A stretch of 64,000 nucleotides of DNA from Neoasaia chiangmaiensis (GCF_002005465.1 NZ_CP014691.1:124001-188000), one strand, 5' to 3'. Counted from the stretch's first letter, positions 8,387 to 17,405 are shown. The notes: generated by a model from the sequence alone, not told the origin. Translations and numbers: made by a program.

Positions 8387-9909
8387 TCCGCCATCATCGC
8401 CTCCGCACAGTCCTTTGCGCCACGGTGTTTGCCCTGACGGGCTGCGCCGTGGGGCCTGATTTTCATGCGCCGCAGATCACCAGCCCGCACCAGTGGGGCT
8501 TTGAGCCGCAGGCGCGCAGCCGTCTGGTCTCGGGCCCGATCGACACGCAGTGGTGGCACAGCTTCCGCGATCCCGTGCTCGACAGCCTCGTCGATCGGCT
8601 GGCGGCGCAGAACCTCGACCTGCAGACGGCGGGGCAGCGGATCGATCAGGCCCGTGCACAGATGCACGTCGCGGCCTCGGCCGGGCTGCCGCAGGTCTCG
8701 TGGGCCGGAAACTATGATTATCGCCGCCTCAGCACGCACGGCATTTTTTCGCTCGCCCAGCCACAGCCCAATGCGAACTTTCAGTTCGACTTCTTTTCCG
8801 AGGCCGTCAGCGCGGGCTGGGATCTCGACCTGTTCGGCATGATCCGCCGCGCGGTCGAAGCACAACGCGCGGGCGAGCTGGAATCGCTCCAGGCCCGGCG
8901 CGCCGTGGCGCTGGCCGCCGTCTCGGATCTCGCCACCAGCTACATGCAGCTGCGCGGCGTGCAGGAACAGGCCCGGATCACGCGCGCCAACCTGGCCCTT
9001 GCCCAGCGTAATCTCGCGCTCGTGCAGAGCCGGTTCGGCAACGGCGTCGCGACCACGCTCGATCTCGCGCAATCCCGCGCACAGGTCGCGCAGATCGCAT
9101 CCGCCCTGCCCGATCTGGACGATCGGGAGGCAACCCTCATCAATGCGATCGGCTTCCTGCTCGCCCAGCCGCCCCGCGCGCTGGAGACCGAACTGAAAAC
9201 GCCGGATATCCAGCCTCCGGTGCCACCCACCGTGCCGGTCGGCCTGCCGAGCGATCTTGCACGCCGTCGTCCCGACGTGCTGGTGGCCGAAGCGCGTCTG
9301 CATCAGGCGACGGCGGAAGTTGGCATGGCGCAGGCCTCGTTCTATCCGGATATCACGCTGACCGGGAACATGGGCACCGAATCCCTCTCGGCCGCCGACT
9401 TCTTTGCGCTGCCCGCGCGGCAGTTCGCGGCGGGACCTACGCTGAACCTGCCGGTCTTCCAGGGCGGACGCCTGCTGGCGACCCTGCATCTGCGAAAAGC
9501 CCAAGCGAAGGAAGCAGCGCTCGCCTTCCGTAAAACCGTGCTTGGTGCCTGGAACGACGTGGACAACGCGATGACGGCCTACACGCAGGCTCAGCGCACC
9601 CGTGAACAGACCCGCGAGGCGATGACGCAGAACGAAGCGGTCTTGTTCGCGGCACGTCAACGCTACGTCGAGGGTGCGGCCGACTATCTCAACGTCGTCG
9701 CAGCCCAGGGTGCCGTGCTGGCGAGTCAGTCGGCGCTGGCCGCCAACCAGACGAAGATCGAAACCACCCTCGTCGGCCTCTACCGCGCGCTCGGCGGCGG
9801 CTGGCAATACGCAGAGCCCGCACCAGGCACACAAGCCGCGCGTGCACAGGCGCATATCTCGACCAACCCGCAACCGGTGTTCTCAGGCGCCGCAGCGCTC
9901 ATGCCATGA
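8383..9909 (+). CDS. NodT-family outer-membrane efflux lipoprotein
   Basis: A 508-residue TolC-like outer-membrane factor. It starts with a lipoprotein signal ending in LTGC, followed by AVGPDFHAP, the usual N-terminus of the NodT family. Two OEP repeats follow, with [22 protein letters not shown] in the first (near 60) and [22 protein letters not shown], a family hallmark, near 290. It would form the channel of a tripartite pump. The start is ATG at 8383, overlapping the stop of the EmrB/EmrA remnant (ATGA); longer upstream frames are shadows. Because its pump and adaptor are destroyed, it must work with another pump or be on its way to decay. Confidence 0.9.
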   Translation: MIRHHRLRTVLCATVFALTGCAVGPDFHAPQITSPHQWGFEPQARSRLVSGPIDTQWWHSFRDPVLDSLVDRLAAQNLDLQTAGQRIDQARAQMHVAASAGLPQVSWAGNYDYRRLSTHGIFSLAQPQPNANFQFDFFSEAVSAGWDLDLFGMIRRAVEAQRAGELESLQARRAVALAAVSDLATSYMQLRGVQEQARITRANLALAQRNLALVQSRFGNGVATTLDLAQSRAQVAQIASALPDLDDREATLINAIGFLLAQPPRALETELKTPDIQPPVPPTVPVGLPSDLARRRPDVLVAEARLHQATAEVGMAQASFYPDITLTGNMGTESLSAADFFALPARQFAAGPTLNLPVFQGGRLLATLHLRKAQAKEAALAFRKTVLGAWNDVDNAMTAYTQAQRTREQTREAMTQNEAVLFAARQRYVEGAADYLNVVAAQGAVLASQSALAANQTKIETTLVGLYRALGGGWQYAEPAPGTQAARAQAHISTNPQPVFSGAAALMP

Positions 9910-10357
9910 CGACTACAGGACGTGACACCTGAACCGATTTCCAATTGTCAAAGACGTCCGCTTTGGCAACTTCGTGTCTGAGACCGGACAGACGGCTTTC
10001 CCCCCAAGCCGCCTGTCCGCTCAATGGAAGCGAAGCAGACACGCGGCGGCCGCCCGCATATTGGTCGTACCTCCTTCCGATTTACTTTTCTCAGAGCGGA
10101 CAGTCCGCAGTCACTATTGAACCGACCCAATTGGCCATCACACGGGCGCGTTGTCTGGTTTGTAACACTTCCGAAGAACGTGTCGCGGGCAAGGCGGACG
10201 ATTTGTATCACTCTGCCTAAAAACCCCGCCCTTGTGGAGCGCCGGCGAAATAGTCGGCTTTACAGAGACTTGAAAGAGTGGATCGGGCGCGGCCACGCCA
10301 CACATCCGAGCACTCGGACGGGGCCGCGCAAAAATACTATCTTAGCGGAGGAAGTGG
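9910..10357. other. Intergenic stretch without a recognised gene
   Basis: About 450 bases between the outer-membrane factor and the DUF4396 gene, which converge here. Apart from the hairpin near its left end I see nothing; the open frames do not resemble any family I know. Confidence 0.35.
9985..10019. terminator. Stem-loop downstream of the outer-membrane factor
   Basis: An inverted repeat with a 14-base stem (one mismatch) and a seven-base loop of T and C. The arms contain GACAGACGGCTT and AAGCCGCCTGTC. It lies about 75 bases after the stop codon. No T run follows on the plus strand, so a role as an intrinsic terminator is only possible. Confidence 0.35.
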
Positions 10358-11041
10358 CTACATCGCGTGTTTCAGACCGGCGCGAACCAGCCATCTGTTC
10401 GCTGGAAAACTGGTAGCAAAGCCGGCCAGCATGGCCACCTGCATCCATATCCAGAAGCCGGCGTCCCAGATTGTGAGGTTCGGTGCTATCGCCAGCCGGA
10501 GACCCATGACGGCGAACATGCCAATCTCGAAAGCAGTGATGGACAACGTGTCAGCCTTTAGAGCCGCAAGAAAAGCATCCTTGGACGTCATGTCAGGCTG
10601 CATCGGGCGAATGGACCAGTATTGAAAAGCAATGCCGAGCAGGAAGGCCAGAACGAAATCCAGAATCCAACCGGCCGCGAGCTTCGAACCGAATAGCGTA
10701 AGCGAAAACGCGCCAGCCAGCGTCTCACCGATGAGATCGCCTAACACGCAGCCGCCGCCGCAATGCGTGGTACTGACTAAGGTGGCGCGTATTGAAACGT
10801 CGTGGCTGCCGGAAGAGCCGAGCATGTGCTGGTGGTGGTGAGCGCCCGCATGATCGCCTGTACGTTGCGAGCGACCAAGGGTCCGGTACAGCCAGCCGGC
10901 GATCGGGCCGAAGTAGAGGCCGGTCAGCGGCCATGTCATGTTCATGACCCCCATACGCTGGGGATGACTTCGGCAGTCGGCGGCGATCAGTATGACGGTG
11001 AGAACGCAGAGCGACAGCCACAAATCCGCAAGGATAATCAT
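10358..11041 (-). CDS. DUF4396 membrane protein
   Basis: A 227-residue membrane protein matching the DUF4396 family as I know it: an N-terminal helix (MIILADLWLSLCVLTVILIA), the MNMTWPLTGLYFGPIAGWLY segment, then CGGGCVLGDLIGETLAG and further helices to the end. A His-rich loop, HAGAHHHQHM, sits between the second and third helices and suggests a metal-binding role; DUF4396 genes often lie near copper or metal genes, but no function is established. The start is placed at 11041 because it puts the first helix at the N-terminus as in relatives; an ATG at 11068 would add nine residues. The longer upstream frame is not protein-like. Confidence 0.7.
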   Translation of the reverse strand: MIILADLWLSLCVLTVILIAADCRSHPQRMGVMNMTWPLTGLYFGPIAGWLYRTLGRSQRTGDHAGAHHHQHMLGSSGSHDVSIRATLVSTTHCGGGCVLGDLIGETLAGAFSLTLFGSKLAAGWILDFVLAFLLGIAFQYWSIRPMQPDMTSKDAFLAALKADTLSITAFEIGMFAVMGLRLAIAPNLTIWDAGFWIWMQVAMLAGFATSFPANRWLVRAGLKHAM

Positions 11042-11541
11042 CGGGACACACCTGACATTCTTCGACATAGTGAACGTCAAGAGCGATGTGGGAAGAAAGT
11101 TGCCGCCGCCTCTTTCATGGGCGACCGAATCATGACGCGATTTCGCAACGATTTCGACGTTGGTTCCTTGGAGACAGCCTGATGGAGGAGGCGAACTGCG
11201 CCGGGATCGGCGGAGGAAAGCTGCTTCCGAGCGCTTGCAATCGGAAGCAGGCTGGCAGATTTCCTGAAGAGTTTCAGGCGCCGCGAGGCCTACGAAAGTC
11301 GAGGAGGACCGAACCCGCAACACCGAGATCTGGTTATGGGCGATTTGTAACCGGCGCTGCCCTGAGGCGCCACTGAGCGAAGTCACGTGACGACCTTCCG
11401 GGATCGCGCCTTGCTTGATCCAGAGCGCGTCCACTGAAGTATGAACCGGGATGGTCCGCGTGGGTCAGCGAGATTCGTCGATCAAGCTTGCCGATGCGGC
11501 GAAAAGGCAGCATAATATCCGCAACTTATGCGGTGATTGAC
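11042..11541. other. Intergenic stretch without a recognised gene
   Basis: About 500 bases between two divergent genes (DUF4396 leftwards, Fic rightwards). It should contain both promoters. The ORFs here have no recognisable protein features and I see no RNA gene. Confidence 0.35.
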
Positions 11542-12645
11542 ATGTATATCCACGAGCATCGGGACTGGCCCCGTTTCATATGGTCCGAGCAAGCGATCAC
11601 GGTACCTCTTGCGGCAGTGCGCCATCGTCAAGGACGCCTGATTGGTCGCATGGAAGCGCTCGGCCTCAATCTCCAGGCTGAGGCCAATCTCGCCACATTG
11701 ACCGAAGACGTCATCAAGTCGAGCGAGATCGAGGGAGAGACGCTCGACAAGGAGCAGGTGCGGTCGTCGATCGCTCGTCGCCTTGGCCTGGATATTGGCG
11801 CATTGTCGCCTGTTGACCGGGATGTCGAGGGGGTCGTCGAGATGATGCTCGATGCTACCCAGAACTACGTTCAACCCCTGACGGCGGAGCGTCTGTTCGG
11901 CTGGCACGCCGCGCTGTTTCCGACCGGGCGAAGCGGCATGAGCCGGATTGTCGTCGGCGCGTGGCGTGACGGACGCTCGGGACCGATGCAAGTCGTCTCT
12001 GGACCGTTCGGGCGCGAGCGGGTTCATTTCGAGGCGCCCGTGGCATCAAGGCTACCTGACGAGATGGCGGCGTTCCTTGCCTGGTTCGAACAGGAACACA
12101 GTATCGATCCCGTGCTCAAGGGCGCTATCGCCCATCTATGGTTTGTGACCGTTCATCCGTTCGAGGACGGCAACGGGCGCATCGCCCGTGCCATTGCAGA
12201 TATGGCGCTGGCTCGCTCCGAGGACGGACCGCAGCGTTTCTACAGCATGTCCGCCGGGATCCGCGTAGCGCGCAAAGGCTATTACGCGATACTCGAACGT
12301 ACGCAGAGGGGGGACCTGGACATCACCAAGTGGATCCTCTGGTTCCTGGCCTGTCTCAGCCAGGCGATCGACGGTGCCGAGCGGGTTTTGGTCAACGTTC
12401 TACGAAAAGCCGCGTTCTGGAGGGTGGCCGAGCCACATATATCGAACGACAGACAGCGACTCATGCTCAATCGCCTGCTTGAAGGCTTTGAAGGCAAGCT
12501 GACCTCGTCGAAGTGGGCCAAGCTCACTAAAGTATCGCCTGACACCGCCCTGCGCGACATTGTCGATCTCATAGCCAAAGGGCTGTTGACCCGAGACCAT
12601 GGGGGAGGGCGTAGCACCAGTTACTCGCTATCCACCATGGAATGA
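11542..12645 (+). CDS. Class II Fic family AMP-transferase-like protein
   Basis: A 367-residue Fic protein with three parts: an N-terminal DUF4172-like region beginning MYIHEHRDWPRFIW, the Fic core with the catalytic motif HPFEDGNGRIAR near residue 204, and a C-terminal winged-helix region (near 300-365). The inhibitory helix motif SSEIEGE near residue 57 lies before the core, so this is a class II enzyme that restrains its own activity. Fic proteins transfer AMP or similar groups to target proteins; the target here is unknown. The start is ATG 11542, where the family N-terminus begins; the frame is open further upstream. It stands alone, about 100 bases left of a tRNA-fMet fragment that marks an island edge. 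Confidence 0.85.
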   Translation: MYIHEHRDWPRFIWSEQAITVPLAAVRHRQGRLIGRMEALGLNLQAEANLATLTEDVIKSSEIEGETLDKEQVRSSIARRLGLDIGALSPVDRDVEGVVEMMLDATQNYVQPLTAERLFGWHAALFPTGRSGMSRIVVGAWRDGRSGPMQVVSGPFGRERVHFEAPVASRLPDEMAAFLAWFEQEHSIDPVLKGAIAHLWFVTVHPFEDGNGRIARAIADMALARSEDGPQRFYSMSAGIRVARKGYYAILERTQRGDLDITKWILWFLACLSQAIDGAERVLVNVLRKAAFWRVAEPHISNDRQRLMLNRLLEGFEGKLTSSKWAKLTKVSPDTALRDIVDLIAKGLLTRDHGGGRSTSYSLSTME

Positions 12646-12748
12646 ACAGGCCGCAGAGCGACGAGGATTTAGGCGACGGCGCAGAAGAGCCCTTCCAGAT
12701 GCGTTATGTCCACCAGGTCTTTTAGAAAAGCAGGGAGGGCAGGGCCTT

Positions 12749-12782
12749 GCAAGTTGAGGGTTAATCCTGCTCCCGCAACCAC
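12749..12782 (+). repeat. tRNA-fMet 3'-end fragment, candidate attachment site (left)
   Basis: Bases 12763-12781 read AATCCTGCTCCCGCAACCA, which is the 3' end of alphaproteobacterial initiator tRNA (T-arm, acceptor stem, CCA) with one change. The rest of the tRNA is absent upstream. The same block, with GCAA-x-TTGAG in front, recurs at 18348-18381: 28 of 34 positions agree, and 19 of the last 20. Such fragments are typical att sites left by integrases or recombinases that target the 3' end of a tRNA gene. Confidence 0.7.
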
Positions 12783-12797
12783 TTACAGTTTCTGAAA

Positions 12798-12830
12798 CCC
12801 CGCTAAGTCGCTGACTTGGCGGGGGCTTTC
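12798..12830 (+). terminator. Intrinsic terminator behind the tRNA-fMet fragment
   Basis: A 12-base stem (CCCCGCTAAGTC pairing with GACTTGGCGGGG, one G-T pair) with a three-base loop, followed by GCTTTCT. It lies 15 bases after the CCA of the tRNA fragment, the position of a tRNA gene's own terminator. It therefore looks like original tRNA-downstream DNA. Confidence 0.6.
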
Positions 12831-13054
12831 TATGTGTGAACTGAGGTCATCTTGTGGAAAGTTATTTAATTTTAGAGGCTTACGGGAAGTGGGTTCAAAT
12901 CGAGTGTGGAACACCACGCAACCAATTGCGATTAGCTGCATCCCTTTGCCACGCGACAGTCAGCGATGGCCTCTAAATACAGGAGGTCGGACGCCAAATA
13001 TCCATAGGGGAGAGCCGTAACTTAATCCTATTACCCATACATTCATCAGTCGAA

Positions 13055-13084
13055 GGGCGTGCCAGATGGAGGTCTGGCACGCCC
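13055..13084 (-). terminator. Perfect hairpin after the ParB operon
   Basis: A perfect 12-base stem (GGGCGTGCCAGA with TCTGGCACGCCC) and a six-base loop, about 170 bases downstream of the leftward recombinase-ParB-ParB operon. Only two T residues follow on the minus strand, so termination is likely but not certain. Confidence 0.45.
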
Positions 13085-13253
13085 GTTCATATTCGTGCAG
13101 TCAAACGGGACAGCACGCGGCTGACCCATATGACGGCCAGCCTAGTGGGCATCATGCGGGGTCGCCGCCATTCCCACCGCCATGCTTGATCCACCCCACA
13201 GTGTGGCTTCTCCCATGGTCCCGCGCTTATCGGGTCCGGGTCCCCATTTTAAT

Positions 13254-14192
13254 TCAGGTGCTCGCTTCTTTACCAATCGAACCAAGTGGGTCGATTTCAG
13301 CGATCTTCTGGAATTCACAAAGGTAATCCTGTTGATGAGTTGCCATCCAACGGACTATCCGACTGTTTGCAAGGAGTTTGGCGATATAGCCGCGTGCCAC
13401 GGTCAAATGCAGATTATCAATGCCGTAGGTTTCCTCGACAGACTTTACTTGTGTCTGAAGTGCTGCGAGTTCTCGTTCCATACGAGCAATCTGCTGACCT
13501 GATGGTGTCGCTCTACTCTCTTTTTTTCCTCTTTTGTTCGGTACGAGCTGGTTTTCTGACGTCGCGGCCCGCAAGGCTCGGGCGAACATGACTGTGAAGT
13601 TGTTCTGGCCGATCATGAGGTCAGCGGATTCGATCTGTCGTACAGCCGTCATCTGGCGCAAAATATCGAATACCTTCATGGAGCAGGGGGTATCTTTAAG
13701 CATTTCAGCCGCTTCGGGACTGATGCCGTCCAGTAGCCGGAAACGTCTCAATACCGCTTCTACCTGAATATTGAGTGCGGTAGCGATATCAGCTGACGAG
13801 ACTCCGCGCTCCATGGCGCGTGCGATCATCCGATGTTCCTGGATTGGTGGTATACGATTGACCCGCTTATTGTAGGTATAGGTATCATCGTCAGGAGCCA
13901 GCAGACATTCGACTTCTGTGAAGCCGAGTTCCTTCATGGCTTCGATTCTTAAATGACCGTCAAGTAGAAACCATTGTTCGGCGTTCGTCGTATCTGCCGT
14001 CACAGCCGGGGACTCTATCGGGTGTCCGATCGCTTTTATGGAGGTCAATATCTGTGAATATGTGCGGCTCGATCTAATATCGGGCGGCAATGTCTTGAGT
14101 GGAATGATTGATGCTACAGGAATCGTGAGGAAATCCATGCCGAAAGCCATATGAATACGGCTATGCCCTCGATTGTTCACTTCATCAGTCAT
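13254..14192 (-). CDS. ParB-like protein with RepB-type C-terminal domain
   Basis: A 312-residue protein with an N-terminal ParB/Srx-fold nucleotide-binding domain. FLTIPVASIIPLKTLPPDI resembles the ParB start, and LLDGHLRIEAMKELGF near residue 75 replaces the canonical GERRxxA box. A central helix-turn-helix region follows (SSADIATALNIQVEAVLRRF, near 130). The C-terminal part is like the RepB-type plasmid partitioning domain, with a short coiled coil near 230-250. It overlaps the upstream ParB-like gene by eight bases and is the last gene of the recombinase operon. No ParA gene is nearby, so ordinary partition is unlikely. It may assist the recombinase or maintain or regulate the island. Confidence 0.75.
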   Translation of the reverse strand: MTDEVNNRGHSRIHMAFGMDFLTIPVASIIPLKTLPPDIRSSRTYSQILTSIKAIGHPIESPAVTADTTNAEQWFLLDGHLRIEAMKELGFTEVECLLAPDDDTYTYNKRVNRIPPIQEHRMIARAMERGVSSADIATALNIQVEAVLRRFRLLDGISPEAAEMLKDTPCSMKVFDILRQMTAVRQIESADLMIGQNNFTVMFARALRAATSENQLVPNKRGKKESRATPSGQQIARMERELAALQTQVKSVEETYGIDNLHLTVARGYIAKLLANSRIVRWMATHQQDYLCEFQKIAEIDPLGSIGKEAST

Positions 14193-15084
14193 GCTCGTTT
14201 CCCGATACTCTGACTGTTAGAGCGCGAGGCATGGTCGCCAGCCCTTCGGCTCTAAGCAGGTTAATAAAGCCGTCGTTCGCGAGAAGATCCTTCAAGGCTT
14301 CAACGATGAACAGAAGTCGTGTCTGAGTAAAATCCGATTTCTTGACCAACAGACGCTGCTTTTCAGCCTCACGTTGATAGACCTGCATTAGATCAGCGGC
14401 CGTCATTCTACGACTGCTCGTTTTGCGCCCTAAACGCCCCGTTGGTAGACCTTTACGTTGGCTTTGCAAGCGCATCTCGAGCATTCGCCGGACCGCTGCC
14501 AGCTTCTTGCCCCTCAGCTTGCCCGTTTCATAGGCATCAAGGAGTAGGTTCTGGGCTTCTTCTGTTTCGGCCCGGGAAATCTCCATTGCCAGAGTAATAG
14601 GAATAAGGCCGGTTTCAACTGCGGCTAGAAGCCGCTCCTCACCACGATCGAGGAGGGAAGCGACCATGTTGACCCAGGAGGCTCCGACACCGATTTTTGT
14701 ACCGATTGCCGTATCACTATAACCGCGTGATCGTAATGCGCCGACCTCGCGCATGAGATCAATGGGGCGCGGTGTACGTCGGGCGATGTTTTCGACCAAG
14801 CTCATGACGAGACACTCGCTCTCGCTCGCCTTGATGACCACTGCCGGGATATCTGGCTGGCCGAGCATCTGGAAGGCTTCCAACCGACCTTCGCCGCAAA
14901 CGAGGTCATATCTGGGGCCATTGGCCGTATCTCGGCGACTTACGGTGATGGGCCGTTTCAAACCGATAGCTTCGATGTTGTTAACAATTTCCCGATGCTG
15001 GCGCTTGTTGCGGGCGCGTGGATTTACGACTGTAATCTGGCTGATCGGGATCATTTCGATCCTGCTCGGACGAATGACAGACAT
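14185..15084 (-). CDS. ParB/Spo0J family DNA-binding protein
   Basis: A 299-residue ParB-family protein. The N-terminal domain has IPISQITVVNPRARN and the phosphate-binding-like box CGEGRLEAFQMLG near residue 68 (canonical GERR is GEGR here). ENIARRTPRPIDLMREV near 98 matches the ParB ENxxR motif, and a helix-turn-helix follows near 120-140 (SDTAIGTKIGVGASWVNMV). The C-terminal half is basic and helical. The start overlaps the stop of the serine recombinase (ATGA) and its end overlaps the next ParB-like gene, so the three are translationally coupled. It probably binds a specific DNA site in the element. A ParA partner is absent. Confidence 0.8.
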   Translation of the reverse strand: MSVIRPSRIEMIPISQITVVNPRARNKRQHREIVNNIEAIGLKRPITVSRRDTANGPRYDLVCGEGRLEAFQMLGQPDIPAVVIKASESECLVMSLVENIARRTPRPIDLMREVGALRSRGYSDTAIGTKIGVGASWVNMVASLLDRGEERLLAAVETGLIPITLAMEISRAETEEAQNLLLDAYETGKLRGKKLAAVRRMLEMRLQSQRKGLPTGRLGRKTSSRRMTAADLMQVYQREAEKQRLLVKKSDFTQTRLLFIVEALKDLLANDGFINLLRAEGLATMPRALTVRVSGNEHD

Positions 15085-16730
15085 CAGGCGACCTCCGCAA
15101 TGGAAATAGGAGTGGCGATGTCGTATAGGAGTTCAAGATTGTCGAAACGATAGGCGTCAAGAGCAAGACCGTTTTCTTCCGACAGGCGAAGTTTGCCGGA
15201 AATTATGTCGATGCGTGGAAATAGATAGTAGTCCAGAGGCATACGATTGGCGCTGTCCATACGCACGACGATCGTAATGTCGGGTATGAGTGAGGTATCG
15301 AAATGCATCTTCCAGCGCAGCAGTCCGGTGGATGTTTCTATACAGCGCGCTATCGTCACGGAAAGACTGAATTCGTCATTGACGACGATACGGTCGTCCT
15401 GAGGAGTCTGCCATACATCACTACCTTTGGTGCGCAATTCAGCGATTATTTGTCGAATAATTTCCGGATGAAGTCTGCGTAGTTCACGGTTTATCGCGAT
15501 GTATCGATAGTCACGATCCGGTTTGAACCCGACAAGATGATAGGCGCGGAGCAAGCTGCCGAAACGGGCGCTATAGGCGCCGCTGGAAGGCAAGTCATCA
15601 CATTCATCAATGATTATACCCGATAATAGGCCTTTCTGGTGATAGAGTTCCTTCAAGGAATGCAGCATTTCTTCATCAGTCAGACGGAAAGAGCGCGTAT
15701 TGATGATGCTCCTTGCAGATTCGAATAGCTCACGCTCGACGATGGCTTCGAATGCATTTTGCGCTTTGATCCACATTTCTGGATCATTGCGAACTCGTTT
15801 CTTCTTTAACTTGAAGGAGCGACGATTCCATACGTTGTCGCCGACGTATTTCTCATTGATCAGTAATTGATGTACTGTTCCTCTGGTCCAGAGACGTCCA
15901 AGATCTGTCAAAATGCCACGTCTGTTGAGGTCGTCGGCGATCTCGCTCTCGCTGCGTTCCTGATGAACGAAAGACTGATAGATGGTGCGGACCAGATTGA
16001 TTTCCTCGGCCGGGCCGGGCGTCAGGATAACGCGGTCAGTCTGGATACTCTTATGTTCGCCCTGTCCAAGAATGCCCTTGATGGCGCCGTTCTCATCAAT
16101 CAGGGTTCGACGTAAGCCAAATCCAGCCGGCCCTCCCTGACGATAACCCTTCTCGATCAATCTTCCCTGACCTGCAAATACTTTGGTAGAAAGTTCACGG
16201 CTATATTCACCAGCCATGGCACGCTTAACGCCCTTGACGATGGTTGAGATTGGACTCCCATCGTTCTCGAACTGTTCGGCGCAATACTCGACTGCAATAC
16301 CCGCGCGACGGCAGATATATTCGTAGTAAGCGCTCTCATCCGCATCCTGGAACCGGCCCCAACGGCTGACGTCGTAGACAAGAACTAATGTGAAATCAGT
16401 ATTTCCTGCCTGAACGTCTTCAATGAGTTGTCTGAGTGCATTGCGCCCCTCAATTTTGAGGCCACTTTTCCCGGCATCGGCATACGTGCGGACAATCTTA
16501 ATCCCACGAGCCTTGGCATACTGCTTGATCGCTTCCGACTGATTTTCGGTCGAATACTTCTGAAGATCCGTTGACATCCGGACGTATTCGGCGGCCCGAA
16601 CGAAGCGTTCCAGCGGCTCCGTGCGATCATCATCGTAGAATCTCCGGCTCGTCACGTTTTGCCCTTTCCGAGGCCGATAACGGAGGTCCGGACATCTTCC
16701 CTCGCAGTGAGAATGAGTCTGTTCCGTCAT
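15084..16730 (-). CDS. Serine recombinase of the ParB-coupled island
   Basis: A 548-residue large serine recombinase. The resolvase-type catalytic domain begins near residue 45 with AAEYVRMSTDLQ, in which Ser53 should be the nucleophile. Conserved VYDVSRWGRFQDADES lies near 130, the Recombinase domain follows (LNRRGILTDLGRLWTRGTVHQLL, near 280), and a long C-terminal part has no zinc-ribbon cysteines that I can see. It would cut and rejoin att sites by a double-strand, 2-bp-overlap mechanism. It is the first gene of an operon with two ParB-like genes, and a divergent DNA-binding gene starts 39 bases away. The N-terminal 40 residues may be over-called; later start codons exist. Confidence 0.85.
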   Translation of the reverse strand: MTEQTHSHCEGRCPDLRYRPRKGQNVTSRRFYDDDRTEPLERFVRAAEYVRMSTDLQKYSTENQSEAIKQYAKARGIKIVRTYADAGKSGLKIEGRNALRQLIEDVQAGNTDFTLVLVYDVSRWGRFQDADESAYYEYICRRAGIAVEYCAEQFENDGSPISTIVKGVKRAMAGEYSRELSTKVFAGQGRLIEKGYRQGGPAGFGLRRTLIDENGAIKGILGQGEHKSIQTDRVILTPGPAEEINLVRTIYQSFVHQERSESEIADDLNRRGILTDLGRLWTRGTVHQLLINEKYVGDNVWNRRSFKLKKKRVRNDPEMWIKAQNAFEAIVERELFESARSIINTRSFRLTDEEMLHSLKELYHQKGLLSGIIIDECDDLPSSGAYSARFGSLLRAYHLVGFKPDRDYRYIAINRELRRLHPEIIRQIIAELRTKGSDVWQTPQDDRIVVNDEFSLSVTIARCIETSTGLLRWKMHFDTSLIPDITIVVRMDSANRMPLDYYLFPRIDIISGKLRLSEENGLALDAYRFDNLELLYDIATPISIAEVA

Positions 16731-16769
16731 TCTGAAGCGGGATTATTTTAGCATCGGAAGGATCGGAAG

Positions 16770-17405
16770 ATGTTGCCGAAAAAGGGCAGGAAATTACCTC
16801 TATGGAAGGGTGTTCTCGGACGTCGTGAAAACTATGCCAAGACGGTTGCCGAACTGTTGCGCAAAGAGCATGAAGATAGCCACGGTGTAATCAAAAGGCT
16901 TATGCGACAGACAGGCGCAAGTGAGAAGAGTGTAAAACACTGGCTTTCAGCGCAGCATGGCCCAGATACGATATATTTCTTGCGTCTTGTTGTTTCGTCG
17001 CCGGTTATCCGGGCATTCGTTTCTGGGCTCGTCGAAGGACGTAATGCTGATCTCTCGACATACTCGACAGAGTGTTCTTCACTTGCTGCAGCCAGAGAAG
17101 CTTATCGGCTTGGAGTGGTGGCAAGTGGCAGACAGGCAGTGGCTGCAAGAGGGAATGACCCTGAACATGTCCTTGAACACGACCCTGTAAATGTCCCTGA
17201 TCATTGGGAACTGAATGAACGGCAACGGTGGTTCCTGCTAAGCCTCGAGCGAGGAAGCAAATGCAGAGCCATAGACATTATATCTGTATGGAATGTGAGC
17301 CTGAAAACCGCACGCAGGGACATTGGAGGTCTTCAGCAAGCTCAACTCGTAGAATATGTCGGCTCACGCAGGAAAGGGAGATATTGCCGCAAAGCCGAGA
17401 CCTGA
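16770..17405 (+). CDS. DNA-binding protein with two helix-turn-helix regions
   Basis: A 211-residue protein I cannot place in a named family. The N-terminal half has a helix-turn-helix-like segment (LMRQTGASEKSVKHWLSAQHGPD, near 45-68). The C-terminal half has a winged-helix-like segment of DeoR or Fic-associated type (SVWNVSLKTARRDIGGLQQAQLVEYVG, near 170-200). The middle is Ala/Glu-rich and less conserved in look. It starts 39 bases from the divergent recombinase operon, so it probably controls that operon or serves as a directionality factor. Composition is visibly lower in GC than the flanking core genes, like the rest of the island. Confidence 0.6.
   Translation: MLPKKGRKLPLWKGVLGRRENYAKTVAELLRKEHEDSHGVIKRLMRQTGASEKSVKHWLSAQHGPDTIYFLRLVVSSPVIRAFVSGLVEGRNADLSTYSTECSSLAAAREAYRLGVVASGRQAVAARGNDPEHVLEHDPVNVPDHWELNERQRWFLLSLERGSKCRAIDIISVWNVSLKTARRDIGGLQQAQLVEYVGSRRKGRYCRKAET

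Larger units (their letters stand above)
12646..13253. other. Island left border region
   Basis: About 600 bases without a gene. It contains a tRNA-fMet 3' fragment (12749-12782 region), a strong terminator (12798-12824) just behind it, and a perfect hairpin (13055-13084) that follows the leftward ParB operon. The remaining sequence shows nothing I recognise. Confidence 0.5.

Noticed and set aside
8050-9873. 607-codon frame antisense to the outer-membrane factor
   Set aside because: Arg/Gln/His-rich shadow of the NodT-type gene with no motifs.
12832-13020. 62-codon ORF after the tRNA-fMet fragment
   Set aside because: No ribosome-binding site, no recognisable features, and it sits in border DNA of the island.
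13020-13090. Perfect hairpin considered as a recombination (att or parS) site
   Set aside because: It is a single inverted repeat behind the operon with no second copy in the window. A terminator is the simpler reading, although the T run is poor.
15084-17405. Restriction or phage-defence system in the island
   Set aside because: No nuclease, methyltransferase or NTPase gene is present. The genes are a recombinase, ParB-like proteins and a DNA-binding protein.
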